Source: Gammaproteobacteria bacterium | GTDB taxonomy: Bacteria; Pseudomonadota; Gammaproteobacteria; Burkholderiales; Rhodocyclaceae | NCBI GenBank assembly: GCA_018819515.1 | Contig: JAHJPX010000006.1 | Coordinates: 186,001 to 250,000 of the forward strand | Reading direction: 5' to 3' | DNA length: 64,000 nucleotides | Shown here: in pieces, positions 47,134-56,772 of the stretch | Layout: every line of letters starts with the position of its first letter | Numbering within the stretch: position 1 is the first letter of the stretch | Translations under genes and position numbers: made by a program | The notes under the pieces: model-generated | Seen by the model: the letters and a program-made list of their open reading frames with translations, nothing else | What the model was told of the DNA's origin: nothing | Databases searched by the model: none

Positions 47134-47770
47134 GATCGATCAACTTCTTCATTTCGGCCATCTCCGCTTCGAGCTGTGCGACGCGCTGTTCGAGTTGGGC
47201 GAGCGTGGAGGTTGCGGAGGCGGCGGCGAGCGGGAGTTCGTTTTCGTCCGCACCGGCGACTTCGCCGCTGAAGAGGTGGGCGTAGCGGGATTCGCGTTTG
47301 CCGGGTTCGCGCGGGAGGCGAACGACGAAGGGGCCGTCTTCGCGGCGGGCGAGGCTGTCTAGCGCGGTTTCGACTTCGCCGACGTCCTTGAGCGGACAGA
47401 GGCGGCTGGCGCGGCTGCGCAGTTCTCCAGGGGTTTGCGGGCCGCGCAGGAGGAGTTCGCAGACGATGCCGAGTTCCTGCGGGGTAAATTTCAGGGTGCC
47501 GTATTCGCTGTTGCAGAAGCGGTGCTGGTATTTGGCGACGCGACTGCCGAAGCCACCGTGTTCGCTGACCAGATATTTCTTTGAGAGTTGGTCCAGGGTC
47601 TGCTGCACGGTCGTTTCGTCAAGCTCCAACACGGGATCGCGATTGCTCTTCTGGTTGCAGGCGTTGACGAGCGCGTTGAGCGAGAGCGGATATTGCTCCG
47701 GGGTGGTGATTTCCTTTTCGATCAGGCAGCCGATGACGCGGGCTTCCGTGGGAGACAGTTCAACACTCAT
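47120..47770 (-). CDS. yceH: YceH-family (DUF480) protein
   Basis: 216 residues. Winged-helix-like family of unknown function: LSPTEARVIGCLIEKEITTPEQYPLSLNALVNACNQKSNRDPV is the signature, followed by LLLRGPQTPGELRSRASRLCPLKDV. The C-terminal 40 residues form a coiled coil (LAQLEQRVAQLEAEMAEMKKL). Confidence 0.93.
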   Translation of the reverse strand: MSVELSPTEARVIGCLIEKEITTPEQYPLSLNALVNACNQKSNRDPVLELDETTVQQTLDQLSKKYLVSEHGGFGSRVAKYQHRFCNSEYGTLKFTPQELGIVCELLLRGPQTPGELRSRASRLCPLKDVGEVETALDSLARREDGPFVVRLPREPGKRESRYAHLFSGEVAGADENELPLAAASATSTLAQLEQRVAQLEAEMAEMKKLIDHEPH

Positions 47771-48012
47771 GATGTCCTCGTGGCGGGCGGTTCGGCATAG
47801 CGGATCACCGAGATCTGTTCGTCGGGTTCGAGCCAGAATTCACCGTGCGGTCCCTTCAGATTGCCGGTGATCAACAAGACCAAGCCATCCTCCGAACGTA
47901 CTTCGGTGACGGTCTCCCAGGCAAAGGTGGGGTGGGCATTGATCCCGGAACCGCTATAGATGTGGTCATTCACCCGCACTTCGGACGCTGGCACGGTAAT
48001 CTTGTTGGTCAT
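47767..48012 (-). CDS. Hypothetical protein, 81 aa
   Basis: Unrecognised small soluble protein. MTNKITVPASEVRVNDHIYSGSGINAHPTFAWETVTEV and LVLLITGNLKGPHGEFWLEPDEQISVIRY suggest a small beta barrel. It overlaps rsgA and yceH by 4 bases each, so it is translated within the cluster. Confidence 0.65.
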   Translation of the reverse strand: MTNKITVPASEVRVNDHIYSGSGINAHPTFAWETVTEVRSEDGLVLLITGNLKGPHGEFWLEPDEQISVIRYAEPPATRTS

Positions 48013-48887
48013 GACCGGTTTCGCTGTTGACCGCCCGCGATGGCGCGGAAGTGCTCGAACCGTCGGCGGTCCACCGCGCCCGACTCCGCCAGTGCCTTGA
48101 CCGCGCAGCCGGGCTCGTTTTCGTGATGACAATCGTGGAAACGGCATTGACCAAGCGTGGGCCGGAATTCGCGGAAGGCCCATTCGAGTTCGCCGAAGGT
48201 GAGATGGGCGAGGCCGAACTCCTGCAGGCCGGGGCTGTCGATGATGGCGGCATCGTCGCCGAGCCGGTAGAGCGTGGCATGCGTCGTGGTGTGCTTGCCG
48301 GAATCGAGCGCGGTGGAGATTTCGCGCGTCGCCGCCTTGGCGCCCGGCACCAGCGCGTTGATGAGCGTGGACTTGCCCATGCCGGACTGGCCGACGAAGA
48401 CCGACAGCCGGTCTTCCAGCCAGGGCCGCAGCGGCGCGGCATCCTGTTTCGCCGACATTTCGACGATCGGATAGCCGATGGCCTGGAAGGGCGCCAGCCG
48501 TTCGCGTGCCGCGGGCAGGGCGTCGGCGAGATCGGATTTGTTGAGGACGATGATGCCGCGCATGCCTTCGTGCTCGGCGGCGGCGAGCGCGCGAGAGACG
48601 AGTTCGTCGCTGAAGGCGGGCTCGGTGGCGGTGACGACGATGACCTGGTCGACGTTGGCGGCGATCAGCTTCTGCTTCCATTGATCGCTGCGATAGAGCA
48701 GGGAGTCGCGCAGCAGGTGGTCGACGATGCTCGCTTGGTCGCTGCCGGCCGGTTCGATCTCCACCCGGTCGCCGCAGGCGTAGTCGCTGCGCTTGCCGCG
48801 CGGCATCGCCTGCCAGCGGCGGCCGTCGGCGGTTTCCACTTCGTAGTGCCGCCCGTGAGCAGCGATGATGGTGCCTTCGATGCTCAA
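48009..48887 (-). CDS. rsgA: Ribosome small-subunit-dependent GTPase A
   Basis: Late 30S assembly factor, 292 residues from a TTG at 48887 that overlaps the preceding stop (TTGA). OB domain first, then a circularly permuted GTPase: IVLNKSDL (G4), FVGQSGMGKSTLIN (G1), IIDSPGLQEFG (G3), and the zinc site CRFHDCHHENEPGC. Frames open further upstream are not plausible. Confidence 0.93.
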   Translation of the reverse strand: MSIEGTIIAAHGRHYEVETADGRRWQAMPRGKRSDYACGDRVEIEPAGSDQASIVDHLLRDSLLYRSDQWKQKLIAANVDQVIVVTATEPAFSDELVSRALAAAEHEGMRGIIVLNKSDLADALPAARERLAPFQAIGYPIVEMSAKQDAAPLRPWLEDRLSVFVGQSGMGKSTLINALVPGAKAATREISTALDSGKHTTTHATLYRLGDDAAIIDSPGLQEFGLAHLTFGELEWAFREFRPTLGQCRFHDCHHENEPGCAVKALAESGAVDRRRFEHFRAIAGGQQRNRS

Positions 48888-49159
48888 GAGGCGAACAGGG
48901 CGTCCACTTTCGCCGCGCAGTCGAAGTCCTTGCGGGTGAGACCGCCGGCCGAATGCGTCGTGTAGGCGACGGTGCACTGGTTGTAGCCGACCGTGAGGTC
49001 GGGGTGGTGGTCGGCGCGGTGCGAGATCCACGCCGAGGCATTCACGAAGGCCATGGTCTCGTGATAGTTGGCGAAGCGGTAGGTCTTGACGATGGTGTCG
49101 TCGTCGCGCGACCAGCCTTCGAGTTCCAGCATCCGTTCGGCGATTTCGGTGTCGGTCAT
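48884..49159 (-). CDS. phhB: Pterin-4a-carbinolamine dehydratase
   Basis: Dehydrates 4a-hydroxytetrahydropterin. It has 91 residues. Contains WSRDDDTIVKTYRFANYHETMAFVN, then the active-site SHRADHHPDLTVGYN. No pterin hydroxylase is in the window, but the orn-M48-pcd-rsgA order is common in betaproteobacteria. Confidence 0.92.
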   Translation of the reverse strand: MTDTEIAERMLELEGWSRDDDTIVKTYRFANYHETMAFVNASAWISHRADHHPDLTVGYNQCTVAYTTHSAGGLTRKDFDCAAKVDALFAS

Positions 49160-49186
49160 GGCGCTTCCTCGCTCAATATTCCCGGA

Positions 49187-50437
49187 TCAGTAGCCGCGTA
49201 GATGGGCGATGCGAAGGCTGGCGGGCGGATGGGAATCGTAGAACAGGGAGTGTATCGGGTCCGGCGTCAGCGTGGCGGCGTTATCGCGATACAGGCTCAC
49301 CAGCGCGGTGACCAGATCGTCGGCATTGGCATGGTTGGCCGCGTAGGCATCGGCTTCGTACTCGTGGCGGCGCGAGAGCAGCGAGCCAAGCGGCGTCAGC
49401 GGGAACAGGAACACCGGCAGCACCTGCGAGAAGAGCAGCAGCGCCATCGCCGTGCTTGGCGTGGCGACGCCCAGGCCCTGATAGAACCACGACTGGCCGA
49501 TCAATTGTCCGAGAACCCAGAGCAGGGCGAGGCTGATCGCCGCCATGACGGCGATGCGCTTCCAGATATGGCGGCGCTTGAAGTGGCCGAGTTCGTGGGC
49601 GAGGACTGCCTCGACTTCCGCAGGCTGGAGCTTGTCGATCAACGTGTCGAAGAAGACGATGCGCTTGGCTTTTCCAAGTCCTGTGAAGTAGGCGTTGCCG
49701 TGGGCGGAGCGCTTCGAACCGTCCATCACGAACAGTCCCGAAGTCTTGAAACCGCAGCGTGCCAGCAGCATGCCGATGCGCTCCTTCAGTTCGCCGTCGG
49801 GCAGCGGCGAGAACTTGTTGAACAACGGGGCGATCAGCGTCGGGTAGAGCAGCATCACCAGCAGGTTGAAGCCCAGCCAGAACAGCCACACGTACAGCCA
49901 CCAGCGTTCGCCCATGGCCGACATCAGCCACAGCACGGCCAGTAACAACGGTGCGCCGATGACCACCGCCAGTACGGCCTGCTTGAAAAAGTCAGCCATG
50001 GCGGTACGCCAGGTCATCTTGTTGAAGCCGAAGCGCGCTTCGAGGACGAAGCTGCGATAGAGCGAAAAGGGTAGATCGACGACGAAGGAAATAACGCCGA
50101 CGCTGGCGAACAGCGCGAGGCCATGCGCATAGCCGCGTTCGCCGAAAACGCCGAACCACGCGCCGTCCAGCCAGTTCAGCAGGCCGCCGAGGGTTAGCGC
50201 GAGCAGCAGCAATACCTCGGCAAAGTATGAGGTCATGGCAAACCTGATCTTGGCCTGGGTGTAATCCGCGGCCTTGCGATGTTCGGCAAGCGGCACGCTG
50301 GCGGCGAATTCGAAGGGGACTACCTCGCGATGCGCAGCCACGTGGCGGTATTGCCGCCCGGCAAGCCAGAGCCGGAGCGCGGCGGCAAGACCGAGAACGA
50401 TCAGAAAGACACTGGAAAACGTGGTGGCAGAAGTCAT
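49187..50437 (-). CDS. M48-family membrane metallopeptidase (Ste24-like)
   Basis: 416 residues with about seven membrane helices. The zinc site is VLAHELGHFKRRH (His281, Glu282, His285) with a downstream Glu in RRHEYEADAYA. It is the CAAX-protease-like branch, probably acting in inner-membrane quality control. Residues 143-151 (WRTAMADFF) are encoded by a copy of the dispersed repeat with no length change relative to relatives as I recall them. Confidence 0.9.
   Translation of the reverse strand: MTSATTFSSVFLIVLGLAAALRLWLAGRQYRHVAAHREVVPFEFAASVPLAEHRKAADYTQAKIRFAMTSYFAEVLLLLALTLGGLLNWLDGAWFGVFGERGYAHGLALFASVGVISFVVDLPFSLYRSFVLEARFGFNKMTWRTAMADFFKQAVLAVVIGAPLLLAVLWLMSAMGERWWLYVWLFWLGFNLLVMLLYPTLIAPLFNKFSPLPDGELKERIGMLLARCGFKTSGLFVMDGSKRSAHGNAYFTGLGKAKRIVFFDTLIDKLQPAEVEAVLAHELGHFKRRHIWKRIAVMAAISLALLWVLGQLIGQSWFYQGLGVATPSTAMALLLFSQVLPVFLFPLTPLGSLLSRRHEYEADAYAANHANADDLVTALVSLYRDNAATLTPDPIHSLFYDSHPPASLRIAHLRGY
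49987..50010 (+). repeat. Dispersed 24-nt repeat, copy inside the M48 gene
   Basis: One mismatch; antisense to the gene. Read as WRTAMADFF in a membrane-proximal helix. Confidence 0.85.
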
Positions 50438-50498
50438 TGGGCGCGGCTAAAGTGAGACAATACGGATTCAAAAATTGCAGGATGACTGCTGGAAAATT

Positions 50499-51044
50499 AT
50501 GGCACAAGACCAGAACGCCCTCGTCTGGCTCGACATGGAAATGACGGGGCTCAACCCCGATGGCGACCGTATCATCGAAATGGCCGTGGTGATCACCAAT
50601 AGCCAGTTGGAGACGGTAGCCGAGAGTGCCGTTTGGGTAGTGCATCAGGAAGATGCGGTGCTCGACGGCATGGACGACTGGAACAAGAAGACGCATGGCA
50701 GGACAGGCCTGATCGAGAAGGTGAAGTCGTCCGCGCTGACCGAGGCCGAAGTCGAGGCGCAGTGCCTGGATTTTCTCAAGCGGCATGTGCCGTCGGGCAA
50801 ATCGCCAATGTGCGGGAATTCCATTTGCCAGGATCGCCGCTTCATGGCGCGCTGGATGCCGAAGCTGGAAGCGTATTTCCATTACCGCAACCTGGATGTG
50901 TCGACGCTGAAAGAGTTGTGCAAGCGCTGGAAACCCGCGGTGGCGAAGGGGTTCGAAAAGAAGTCGCGCCATCAGGCCCTGGCCGATATCCATGAGTCGA
51001 TCGACGAACTCAAGTACTACCGGGACAATCTGCTGTCCCTTTAG
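50499..51044 (+). CDS. orn: Oligoribonuclease
   Basis: DEDDh exonuclease that degrades 2-5 nt RNAs and pGpG, the breakdown product of c-di-GMP. It has 181 residues. LVWLDMEMTGLNPDGDRIIEMA, NSICQDRRFM and KSRHQALADIHESIDELKYYR contain the acidic and His residues. The start at 50499 (MAQDQNALVWLDME) is standard. It is relevant to the c-di-GMP enzymes nearby. Confidence 0.96.
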   Translation: MAQDQNALVWLDMEMTGLNPDGDRIIEMAVVITNSQLETVAESAVWVVHQEDAVLDGMDDWNKKTHGRTGLIEKVKSSALTEAEVEAQCLDFLKRHVPSGKSPMCGNSICQDRRFMARWMPKLEAYFHYRNLDVSTLKELCKRWKPAVAKGFEKKSRHQALADIHESIDELKYYRDNLLSL

Positions 51045-51065
51045 AGGCATGGCGGAGAACGACCG

Positions 51066-52112
51066 ATGACATCGCGACGTCTTAGCCGAGGCCTTCGGGG
51101 TGCGGTTCTGGTCGGCGCCAGCGTCGCTGCGGGCGCGTGGCTTTGGCTGCCCCGGGCGGACCAAGAATCCATAACGGGCGGAGACCCGGGGGCTGCGGTG
51201 TATGTGGAGCATTCCGGCGAGGCACTCGTTCCCCTGCCACCGGCCCCCCTGCAGTCGCCGGAGAAAGTGGCGCTGGGCAAGTCGTTGTTCCAGGATGTCC
51301 GGCTATCCCGGGACAACACCCTTTCCTGTGCCGGTTGCCACGATCTGGCAACATTCGGCCACGATGCCCGCAGGTTCTCGCTCGGGGTCGGCGGCAAGAA
51401 AGGAAACGTCAACGCGCCGTCGGTTTTCAACTCCGGTCTCAGCTTCGTGCAGTTCTGGGACGGCCGTGCCGCCAGTCTGGAAGAACAAGTGGCCGGGCCG
51501 CTGCACAATCCGGTAGAAATGGCTTCCGACTGGGAGAACGCGGTCCGCAAGCTGGAGGCCGACGACGCGTTCCGCAGCGCCTTTCAGCACACCTATCCGA
51601 ATGGCATTACCCCGGAAAACGTGGCCGACGCGATCGCGACCTTCGAGCGTTCCTTGTTGACTGAAGATGCGCCGTTCGACCGATATCTGCGCGGCGATCA
51701 GCGGGCAATCGATGCCCGCGCCAAGGAGGGGTACCGGCGCTTCCGGGATTTTGGCTGCGCAAGCTGCCATCAGGGCGCCAATATCGGCGGCAACATGTTC
51801 CAGCGCTTCGGCATCATGATGGACTACTTCAAGGATCGAGAGCCAGAGATACCTTTTGCCAAGGCCGACCTAGGGCGCTTCAATGTCACCGGCCGCGAGG
51901 AAGATCGCTACGTCTTCAAGGTACCGAGCTTGCGTAATGTCGCCGAGACGGCACCCTATTTTCACGATGGTTCCGTCGCCAGACTGGAGGCGGCCGTCGC
52001 CATCATGGGGCGCTATCAGCTTGGGCGGGAACTGTCGACCAGTGAAATCGATCTGCTGGTTTCCTTTCTGAAGACGCTGACCGGCAAGCGTCCGGCCGGT
52101 CTCGACGGATGA
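51066..52112 (+). CDS. Diheme cytochrome c peroxidase / MauG-family protein
   Basis: Periplasmic, 348 residues. A basic N-terminus and one hydrophobic segment (about 10-28) act as signal or anchor. Two haem sites CAGCH (88-92) and CASCH (231-235), with QFWDGRAASLEEQVAGPLHNPVEM between them and KVPSLRNVAETAPYFHDG near the C-terminus, mark the family. It reduces H2O2 with electrons from small cytochromes, or oxidises a protein partner in MauG-like members. Its stop overlaps the start of the c-di-GMP protein (ATGA). Confidence 0.9.
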   Translation: MTSRRLSRGLRGAVLVGASVAAGAWLWLPRADQESITGGDPGAAVYVEHSGEALVPLPPAPLQSPEKVALGKSLFQDVRLSRDNTLSCAGCHDLATFGHDARRFSLGVGGKKGNVNAPSVFNSGLSFVQFWDGRAASLEEQVAGPLHNPVEMASDWENAVRKLEADDAFRSAFQHTYPNGITPENVADAIATFERSLLTEDAPFDRYLRGDQRAIDARAKEGYRRFRDFGCASCHQGANIGGNMFQRFGIMMDYFKDREPEIPFAKADLGRFNVTGREEDRYVFKVPSLRNVAETAPYFHDGSVARLEAAVAIMGRYQLGRELSTSEIDLLVSFLKTLTGKRPAGLDG

Positions 52113-55099
52113 CGGACAGTCCCGCCACGAAGGGCGCTGGGTCGAAAATGATGCAACGTCCCTTGGGCATGTTGCTGCTGACGCTGGTTTCGATATTGAT
52201 CCTGACCGCCCTGTTCGTGCGTGCGGGGTCGGTCTCGCACGAACGCCACCACCAATACACCCTGGAACTGCGCAGTCTGCGCGAGGCCGACGCGGAAATT
52301 GCCGCCGAGGTCCTGGCCAGCCGTCTGGAACTGAGCCGCAATTACGATGCGCTGACGGAGCATGTGCAGCGGGCAATGGCTGCGAGCAACCGCATCACCT
52401 CGGTACCGGAATTCCTTTCCGTGGAGGACCGGGCCGCCGTGCAAAAGGCCGCCACGGAACTGCAGGCATTGCTGGCCGAGAAGGCGGAACTGGTCGACCT
52501 GTTCAAGCGTGACAATGCCGTGTTGCGCAATTCGCTGGCCTATTTCCCCGTGGCGGTGAATGCCTATTTCGGTACGCGGCATACTCCCGCGATCGGTCAA
52601 CTGGTTGGTCGTTATGCACGACATCTGCTTGCCTATGCGCGGATGCCGGATGCCGACAACAAGCGCTTGGTCATGACTTCCGCCGATCGGCTTCGTGTCG
52701 CGGTCGTTGCCGGCAAGGAGCGCCGCGTCGTCGATAACCTGCTGCTTCACGGCGACTTGATCGTCGAGCGGCTGGAGAATGTAGAGGCGCTGTCGCGGCA
52801 ACTGCTGGCTGACGACAGCGCACGAAAGCTGGAATTTCTCTACCAATCATATGGCCGGGGCTATACCCACGCCGAGGCCGACGCCGAGCACTATCGAATT
52901 CTGCTCTATGTTCTGGCGCTGGCTTTGGTCGCTTATCTGGCGGTTACGGCCCTTCGCCTGAGTCGCGCGCGGCGGTCCCTGGCGGAAGCGAACCGGGAAC
53001 TCAACGAGCGCTATGCCGCGCAGCTTCTGGTGGAGGATCGCCTCCGGTTGCATACGACGGCGTTCGACAACTCCCACGAGGGTATTACGCTGACCAATGC
53101 CCGCGGGGAAATTCTCGATGTCAATCCTGCGTTCACCCGGATCACCGGTTACGAACGCAGCGAAGTCATCGGGCGAAATCCGCGCGTGCTGAAGTCGGGG
53201 CGTCACGACCCGGCTTTCTATGAGGCGATGTGGAAGAGCATTACCGAGAAGGGGACCTGGCGCGGCGAGATATGGAACCGCAGCAAGTTCGGCGACGTCT
53301 ATCCGGAACTGCTCTCGATCGCCGCAGTGCACGATGCGGACGGGCAACTCACCAACTTCGTCGCGGTGTTCTCGGATATCAGCCGCCTCAAGGAGCAGGA
53401 GAAGCAACTGGTCCAGATGGCCTATTTCGACGCCCTCACCGGGCTGCCGAATCGCGCCCTGCTGGCCGATCGCATCGTGCAGGCATCGGCCCAGACGCGC
53501 CGCAGCAAGAAGCTGATGGCGCTGTGTTACCTGGATCTCGACGGTTTCAAACCGATCAACGATACATGGGGGCACGACGTCGGCGACCAATTGCTGATCG
53601 AGGTGGCCAATCGATTCAAAGCTACGCTGCGCGCGGGCGATACGGTCGCCCGCCTCGGTGGCGACGAGTTCGTCCTGCTGATGCTGGGGCTGGAGGATAT
53701 TGCCGAGTGCGAGCAGGCCGTGCAACGAATGCTGCACGCCGTCGGCGATCCGCTATTGGTGGCGCCGCAGCCGGTCACGCTGTCGGCCAGTGTCGGCGTC
53801 GCCATCTTCCCGCTCGACGATGGCGATGCGGATACCTTGCTGCGCCACGCCGACCAGGCGATGTATCGGGCCAAGCAGTCGGGCAAGAACCGCTTCCATG
53901 TCTTCGATCCGGATCAGGACCGGTTTACCCGCAGCCGCTACGATCGTGTGGCCCGGATACAGGATGCGCTCGACTACAATGAAATCGTTCTGTACTATCA
54001 ACCCAAGGTCGATATGCGCGCCGGTCGTGTCGCCGGGGTCGAAGCGCTGATTCGTTGGCAGCATCCGGAACGGGGCCTGCTATTGCCGTCGGAGTTCCTG
54101 CCGCTGATCGAAGACCACGACATGGTGATCCGTGTCGGCGAATGGGTGATCGAGGCCGCGCTGACGCAGATGGACGCGTGGCTGGCGCAGGGATTGCGCA
54201 TGCCCGTCAGCGTCAATATCGCAGGCCGGCAGTTGCAGAGCCCGGGCTTCGTTCAGCGCTTGAGCGATGCGCTGGCTCGACATCCCCAGGCCGCAAATCT
54301 GCTGGAAATGGAAGTGCTGGAAACCTCGGCCCTGGAGGATATGGTCAAGGTGTCGCGTGTCATCGAGGAATGCAACCAACTGGGGGTGTCGTTCTCGCTG
54401 GACGACTTCGGTACCGGCTATTCGTCGCTGACCTATCTGAAACGGTTGCCTGTCGCGTCGATCAAGATCGACCAGAGTTTTGTCGGCGAGATGTTCAGCG
54501 ATCCGGATAACCTGGTGATCGTGCAAGGCGTGATCGGCTTGACCAACGCTTTTCAGCGCCACGCCATCGCCGAGGGGGTGGAGACCGTGGAGCACGGCCG
54601 GTTGCTGCTGCAGCTCGACTGCGATTATGCGCAGGGCTTTGGCATCGCCAAACCGATGCCGGGCGAGGAAATGCTGGCGTGGGTAGAGGCATGGCGGCCC
54701 GATCCGCGGTGGCAGGAAATTGCAGGCCTGCGCTGGGATGTGGCCGACTATCCCATGCTGACCGCCGAAGTCGAGCACCGCAACTGGGTGACGCAAGTGG
54801 TCTATGCGGCCAGGCAAGGTCTGCCTATGCCGCATCGTCGCGTCGGCGACGCCCACTTCTGCCGCTTCGGCAAATGGTACGACGGCGCGGATGCCGAGCG
54901 CTACCAGGCGTTTCCGGTTTTCGGCCGGATCGCGGCCGAACACCACGGGGTTCATGAGATCGCCGAAACCATGGATACCCACATGCGAGACGGTCGCGCC
55001 GACGAAGCACGGGCGATGATCGGCGCGTTGCTGGCCCGGCAGGGCGCCGTGCTTGCGCTGATCCAGGAACTACAAATTCAGGTCGCCAAGCGCCGCTGA
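52109..55099 (+). CDS. Sensory GGDEF-EAL protein with DAHL-like, PAS and CZB domains
   Basis: 996 residues. Helix at about 17-38, a roughly 220-residue all-helical periplasmic sensor (DAHL-like), helix at 263-285, PAS (about 312-430), GGDEF (GGDEF at 517-521 with an RAGD I-site five residues before), EAL (VEALIRW at 644-650, then ECNQLGVSFSLDDFGTGYSSL), and a C-terminal zinc-binding CZB domain with FCRFGKWYDG. CZB senses zinc or hypochlorous-type oxidants in related proteins. Both cyclase and esterase motifs look intact, so net activity cannot be predicted. Co-translation with the peroxidase suggests oxidant-controlled c-di-GMP. Confidence 0.92.
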   Translation: MTDSPATKGAGSKMMQRPLGMLLLTLVSILILTALFVRAGSVSHERHHQYTLELRSLREADAEIAAEVLASRLELSRNYDALTEHVQRAMAASNRITSVPEFLSVEDRAAVQKAATELQALLAEKAELVDLFKRDNAVLRNSLAYFPVAVNAYFGTRHTPAIGQLVGRYARHLLAYARMPDADNKRLVMTSADRLRVAVVAGKERRVVDNLLLHGDLIVERLENVEALSRQLLADDSARKLEFLYQSYGRGYTHAEADAEHYRILLYVLALALVAYLAVTALRLSRARRSLAEANRELNERYAAQLLVEDRLRLHTTAFDNSHEGITLTNARGEILDVNPAFTRITGYERSEVIGRNPRVLKSGRHDPAFYEAMWKSITEKGTWRGEIWNRSKFGDVYPELLSIAAVHDADGQLTNFVAVFSDISRLKEQEKQLVQMAYFDALTGLPNRALLADRIVQASAQTRRSKKLMALCYLDLDGFKPINDTWGHDVGDQLLIEVANRFKATLRAGDTVARLGGDEFVLLMLGLEDIAECEQAVQRMLHAVGDPLLVAPQPVTLSASVGVAIFPLDDGDADTLLRHADQAMYRAKQSGKNRFHVFDPDQDRFTRSRYDRVARIQDALDYNEIVLYYQPKVDMRAGRVAGVEALIRWQHPERGLLLPSEFLPLIEDHDMVIRVGEWVIEAALTQMDAWLAQGLRMPVSVNIAGRQLQSPGFVQRLSDALARHPQAANLLEMEVLETSALEDMVKVSRVIEECNQLGVSFSLDDFGTGYSSLTYLKRLPVASIKIDQSFVGEMFSDPDNLVIVQGVIGLTNAFQRHAIAEGVETVEHGRLLLQLDCDYAQGFGIAKPMPGEEMLAWVEAWRPDPRWQEIAGLRWDVADYPMLTAEVEHRNWVTQVVYAARQGLPMPHRRVGDAHFCRFGKWYDGADAERYQAFPVFGRIAAEHHGVHEIAETMDTHMRDGRADEARAMIGALLARQGAVLALIQELQIQVAKRR

Positions 55100-55130
55100 C
55101 TTCCACGGTCGCGGCGGGGAAAAGGCTGCG

Positions 55131-56711
55131 TTACGCGTCGGCGTCGCGGCGATACAAGCGCAGTCGTTCGGTGCGGTCCCCCGGGCGATGTCCTTCCCAA
55201 ACCATATCCCATCCCTTCGGCGGCGCATCCTTCGGCCCGCTTTGGACGATCAGCCAATCGCAGGCCTTGCTGCCCCAACGGGTGCGGATTCCACCGAAGT
55301 AGTCGAGGGCCGCGCGCTGTGGCGCGCCGACCGACAAGCGGCCGATGCACTCAGCATCGGCGGGCAGGGCGCGTTGCAAGTCGGCAACGACCGGGCGATA
55401 GGTTTTTGCATGGTCGATCCAGGGTATCCACAGCGTTGCCAGCAGTATCCAAGCCACGGTGACTCCTGTCGCCCAGCGGGTGACGACGCGCCACGGCGAG
55501 CGTGGCAGGCGCGTCAGGGCCATGATCCAGGCAGCGGTCGCGACAAGCGCAAGCAGCATGGCGAACAAGGAGAAATGGGCGGTGAATCCCGGAGTCAGTC
55601 TTGCCATGTTGCCGGCGAGCTTCGGTGGCCAGCCGGTCAGCAGTGCAACCGAACCCAGCCAGACCAGCGCGGCGGAAATGGTCAAAGCCATCATCCCGAA
55701 CCAGTCCCAGGCGTTGGCGGCGCCGCGCCGCAGCCGCGCACTGCCCGCCGAAGCGAGCAGGACCAGGGGCGGCACGAGCGGCAGCGCGTTTTCGACGATT
55801 GGCTCGTGGCTGACGTACCAGACGAGTGCGACGATAGCCCCCCAAAGCGGGATGCCGACATCCGGGGATGTCAGTCGGTGGCGACTCCGCCAGAGCATCC
55901 AGGGGGCGACGTAGAGGATGGGCATCGCGAACCAGCCGATGAACTTCGCATGGGCAGACGTGAAGCCGCCGTGAAAATCGATGGCTGCCCGTTCTGCTGT
56001 CCACCAGGCGACGAGGTAGGCGGGTTCCTTGTATGCCAGCGCCAGCGGCCACGCGGAGGCTGTGACTGCGCCAAGTCCGAGCGCGAGCAGGAACGCGACG
56101 TATCGCTTTTGCAGCAACGGGATCGCCAGCAAAGTCAGCGGTGGCAGGACGCCGAGCAGACCGCCCGCGAGGAAGCTCGCGCCAAGGCTCACGCCCATGA
56201 TCGCTGCGCCGGCCCACGGACGTTCCCCGATCAGTGCGGCGCCCCAATAGACACCTGCGATACTCGCGAGCACCGCGGCGGCCGGCTGTCCTTCGTGGAG
56301 GGGCAACAGCAGGCCGAGTGTGCCTGCCGCCAGTAACGGTGCTCCCCAGCCGGCATCGTCGTCATAAAGCGAGCGGGCGGTACGTGCCAGGACAAGGAAG
56401 AATACCCCGCCGAAGAGTGACGAAGCGAGGCGGGCGCCGTCGTGGAACGGCAGGGCAAAGCTCGTTATGCGGGCCATTACCGCGGCAAGCCAGTACCAGA
56501 GTGGTGTCGTTTCCGTCCATGCTTCGCCGGCAAGGGTTGGTTTGAGCCAATCCTGGCCGGTGAAAAAGCCGTGGGCGATGGCTAGTCCGATGGCGTCGTC
56601 CGCTTTCCAGGGGTCGTGTCCGGTAATGCCGGCGAGCAGGTATGCTGCACACACGAGCAACACCAGCCATGGCAAGGGACCGGGTTGGCGCGATTCGAAA
56701 AGAAAGTTCAT
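55131..56711 (-). CDS. GT39/ArnT-like membrane glycosyltransferase
   Basis: 526 residues with about eleven membrane helices. The early periplasmic loop GHDPWKADDAIGLAIAHGFF and WTETTPLWYWLAAVMARI match the lipid-linked-sugar transferases of the GT-C fold (the Asp and Glu are catalytic-region residues). Substrate unknown; aminoarabinose or a protein glycan are possibilities. A weak repeat match encodes GVLPPLTLL. It lies after rpmE in the same direction but separated by a terminator. Confidence 0.82.
   Translation of the reverse strand: MNFLFESRQPGPLPWLVLLVCAAYLLAGITGHDPWKADDAIGLAIAHGFFTGQDWLKPTLAGEAWTETTPLWYWLAAVMARITSFALPFHDGARLASSLFGGVFFLVLARTARSLYDDDAGWGAPLLAAGTLGLLLPLHEGQPAAAVLASIAGVYWGAALIGERPWAGAAIMGVSLGASFLAGGLLGVLPPLTLLAIPLLQKRYVAFLLALGLGAVTASAWPLALAYKEPAYLVAWWTAERAAIDFHGGFTSAHAKFIGWFAMPILYVAPWMLWRSRHRLTSPDVGIPLWGAIVALVWYVSHEPIVENALPLVPPLVLLASAGSARLRRGAANAWDWFGMMALTISAALVWLGSVALLTGWPPKLAGNMARLTPGFTAHFSLFAMLLALVATAAWIMALTRLPRSPWRVVTRWATGVTVAWILLATLWIPWIDHAKTYRPVVADLQRALPADAECIGRLSVGAPQRAALDYFGGIRTRWGSKACDWLIVQSGPKDAPPKGWDMVWEGHRPGDRTERLRLYRRDADA
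56130..56153 (+). repeat. Possible degenerate copy of the dispersed repeat
   Basis: Four mismatches outside the variable positions; antisense to the GT39-like gene, read GVLPPLTL in a membrane helix. Chance is possible. Confidence 0.3.
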
Positions 56712-56725
56712 CGGTAGTCAGAAAC

Positions 56726-56755
56726 AAAAAAGGCAGCCGAGGCGGCTGCCTTTTT
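56726..56755 (-). terminator. Intrinsic terminator of rpmE
   Basis: GGCAGCC (56732-56738) pairs with GGCTGCC (56744-56750); A-run on the left and T-run on the right make it work in both directions. It is 18 bases past the rpmE stop. Confidence 0.92.
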
Positions 56756-56772
56756 GCGCTTTACCCGTCCAC

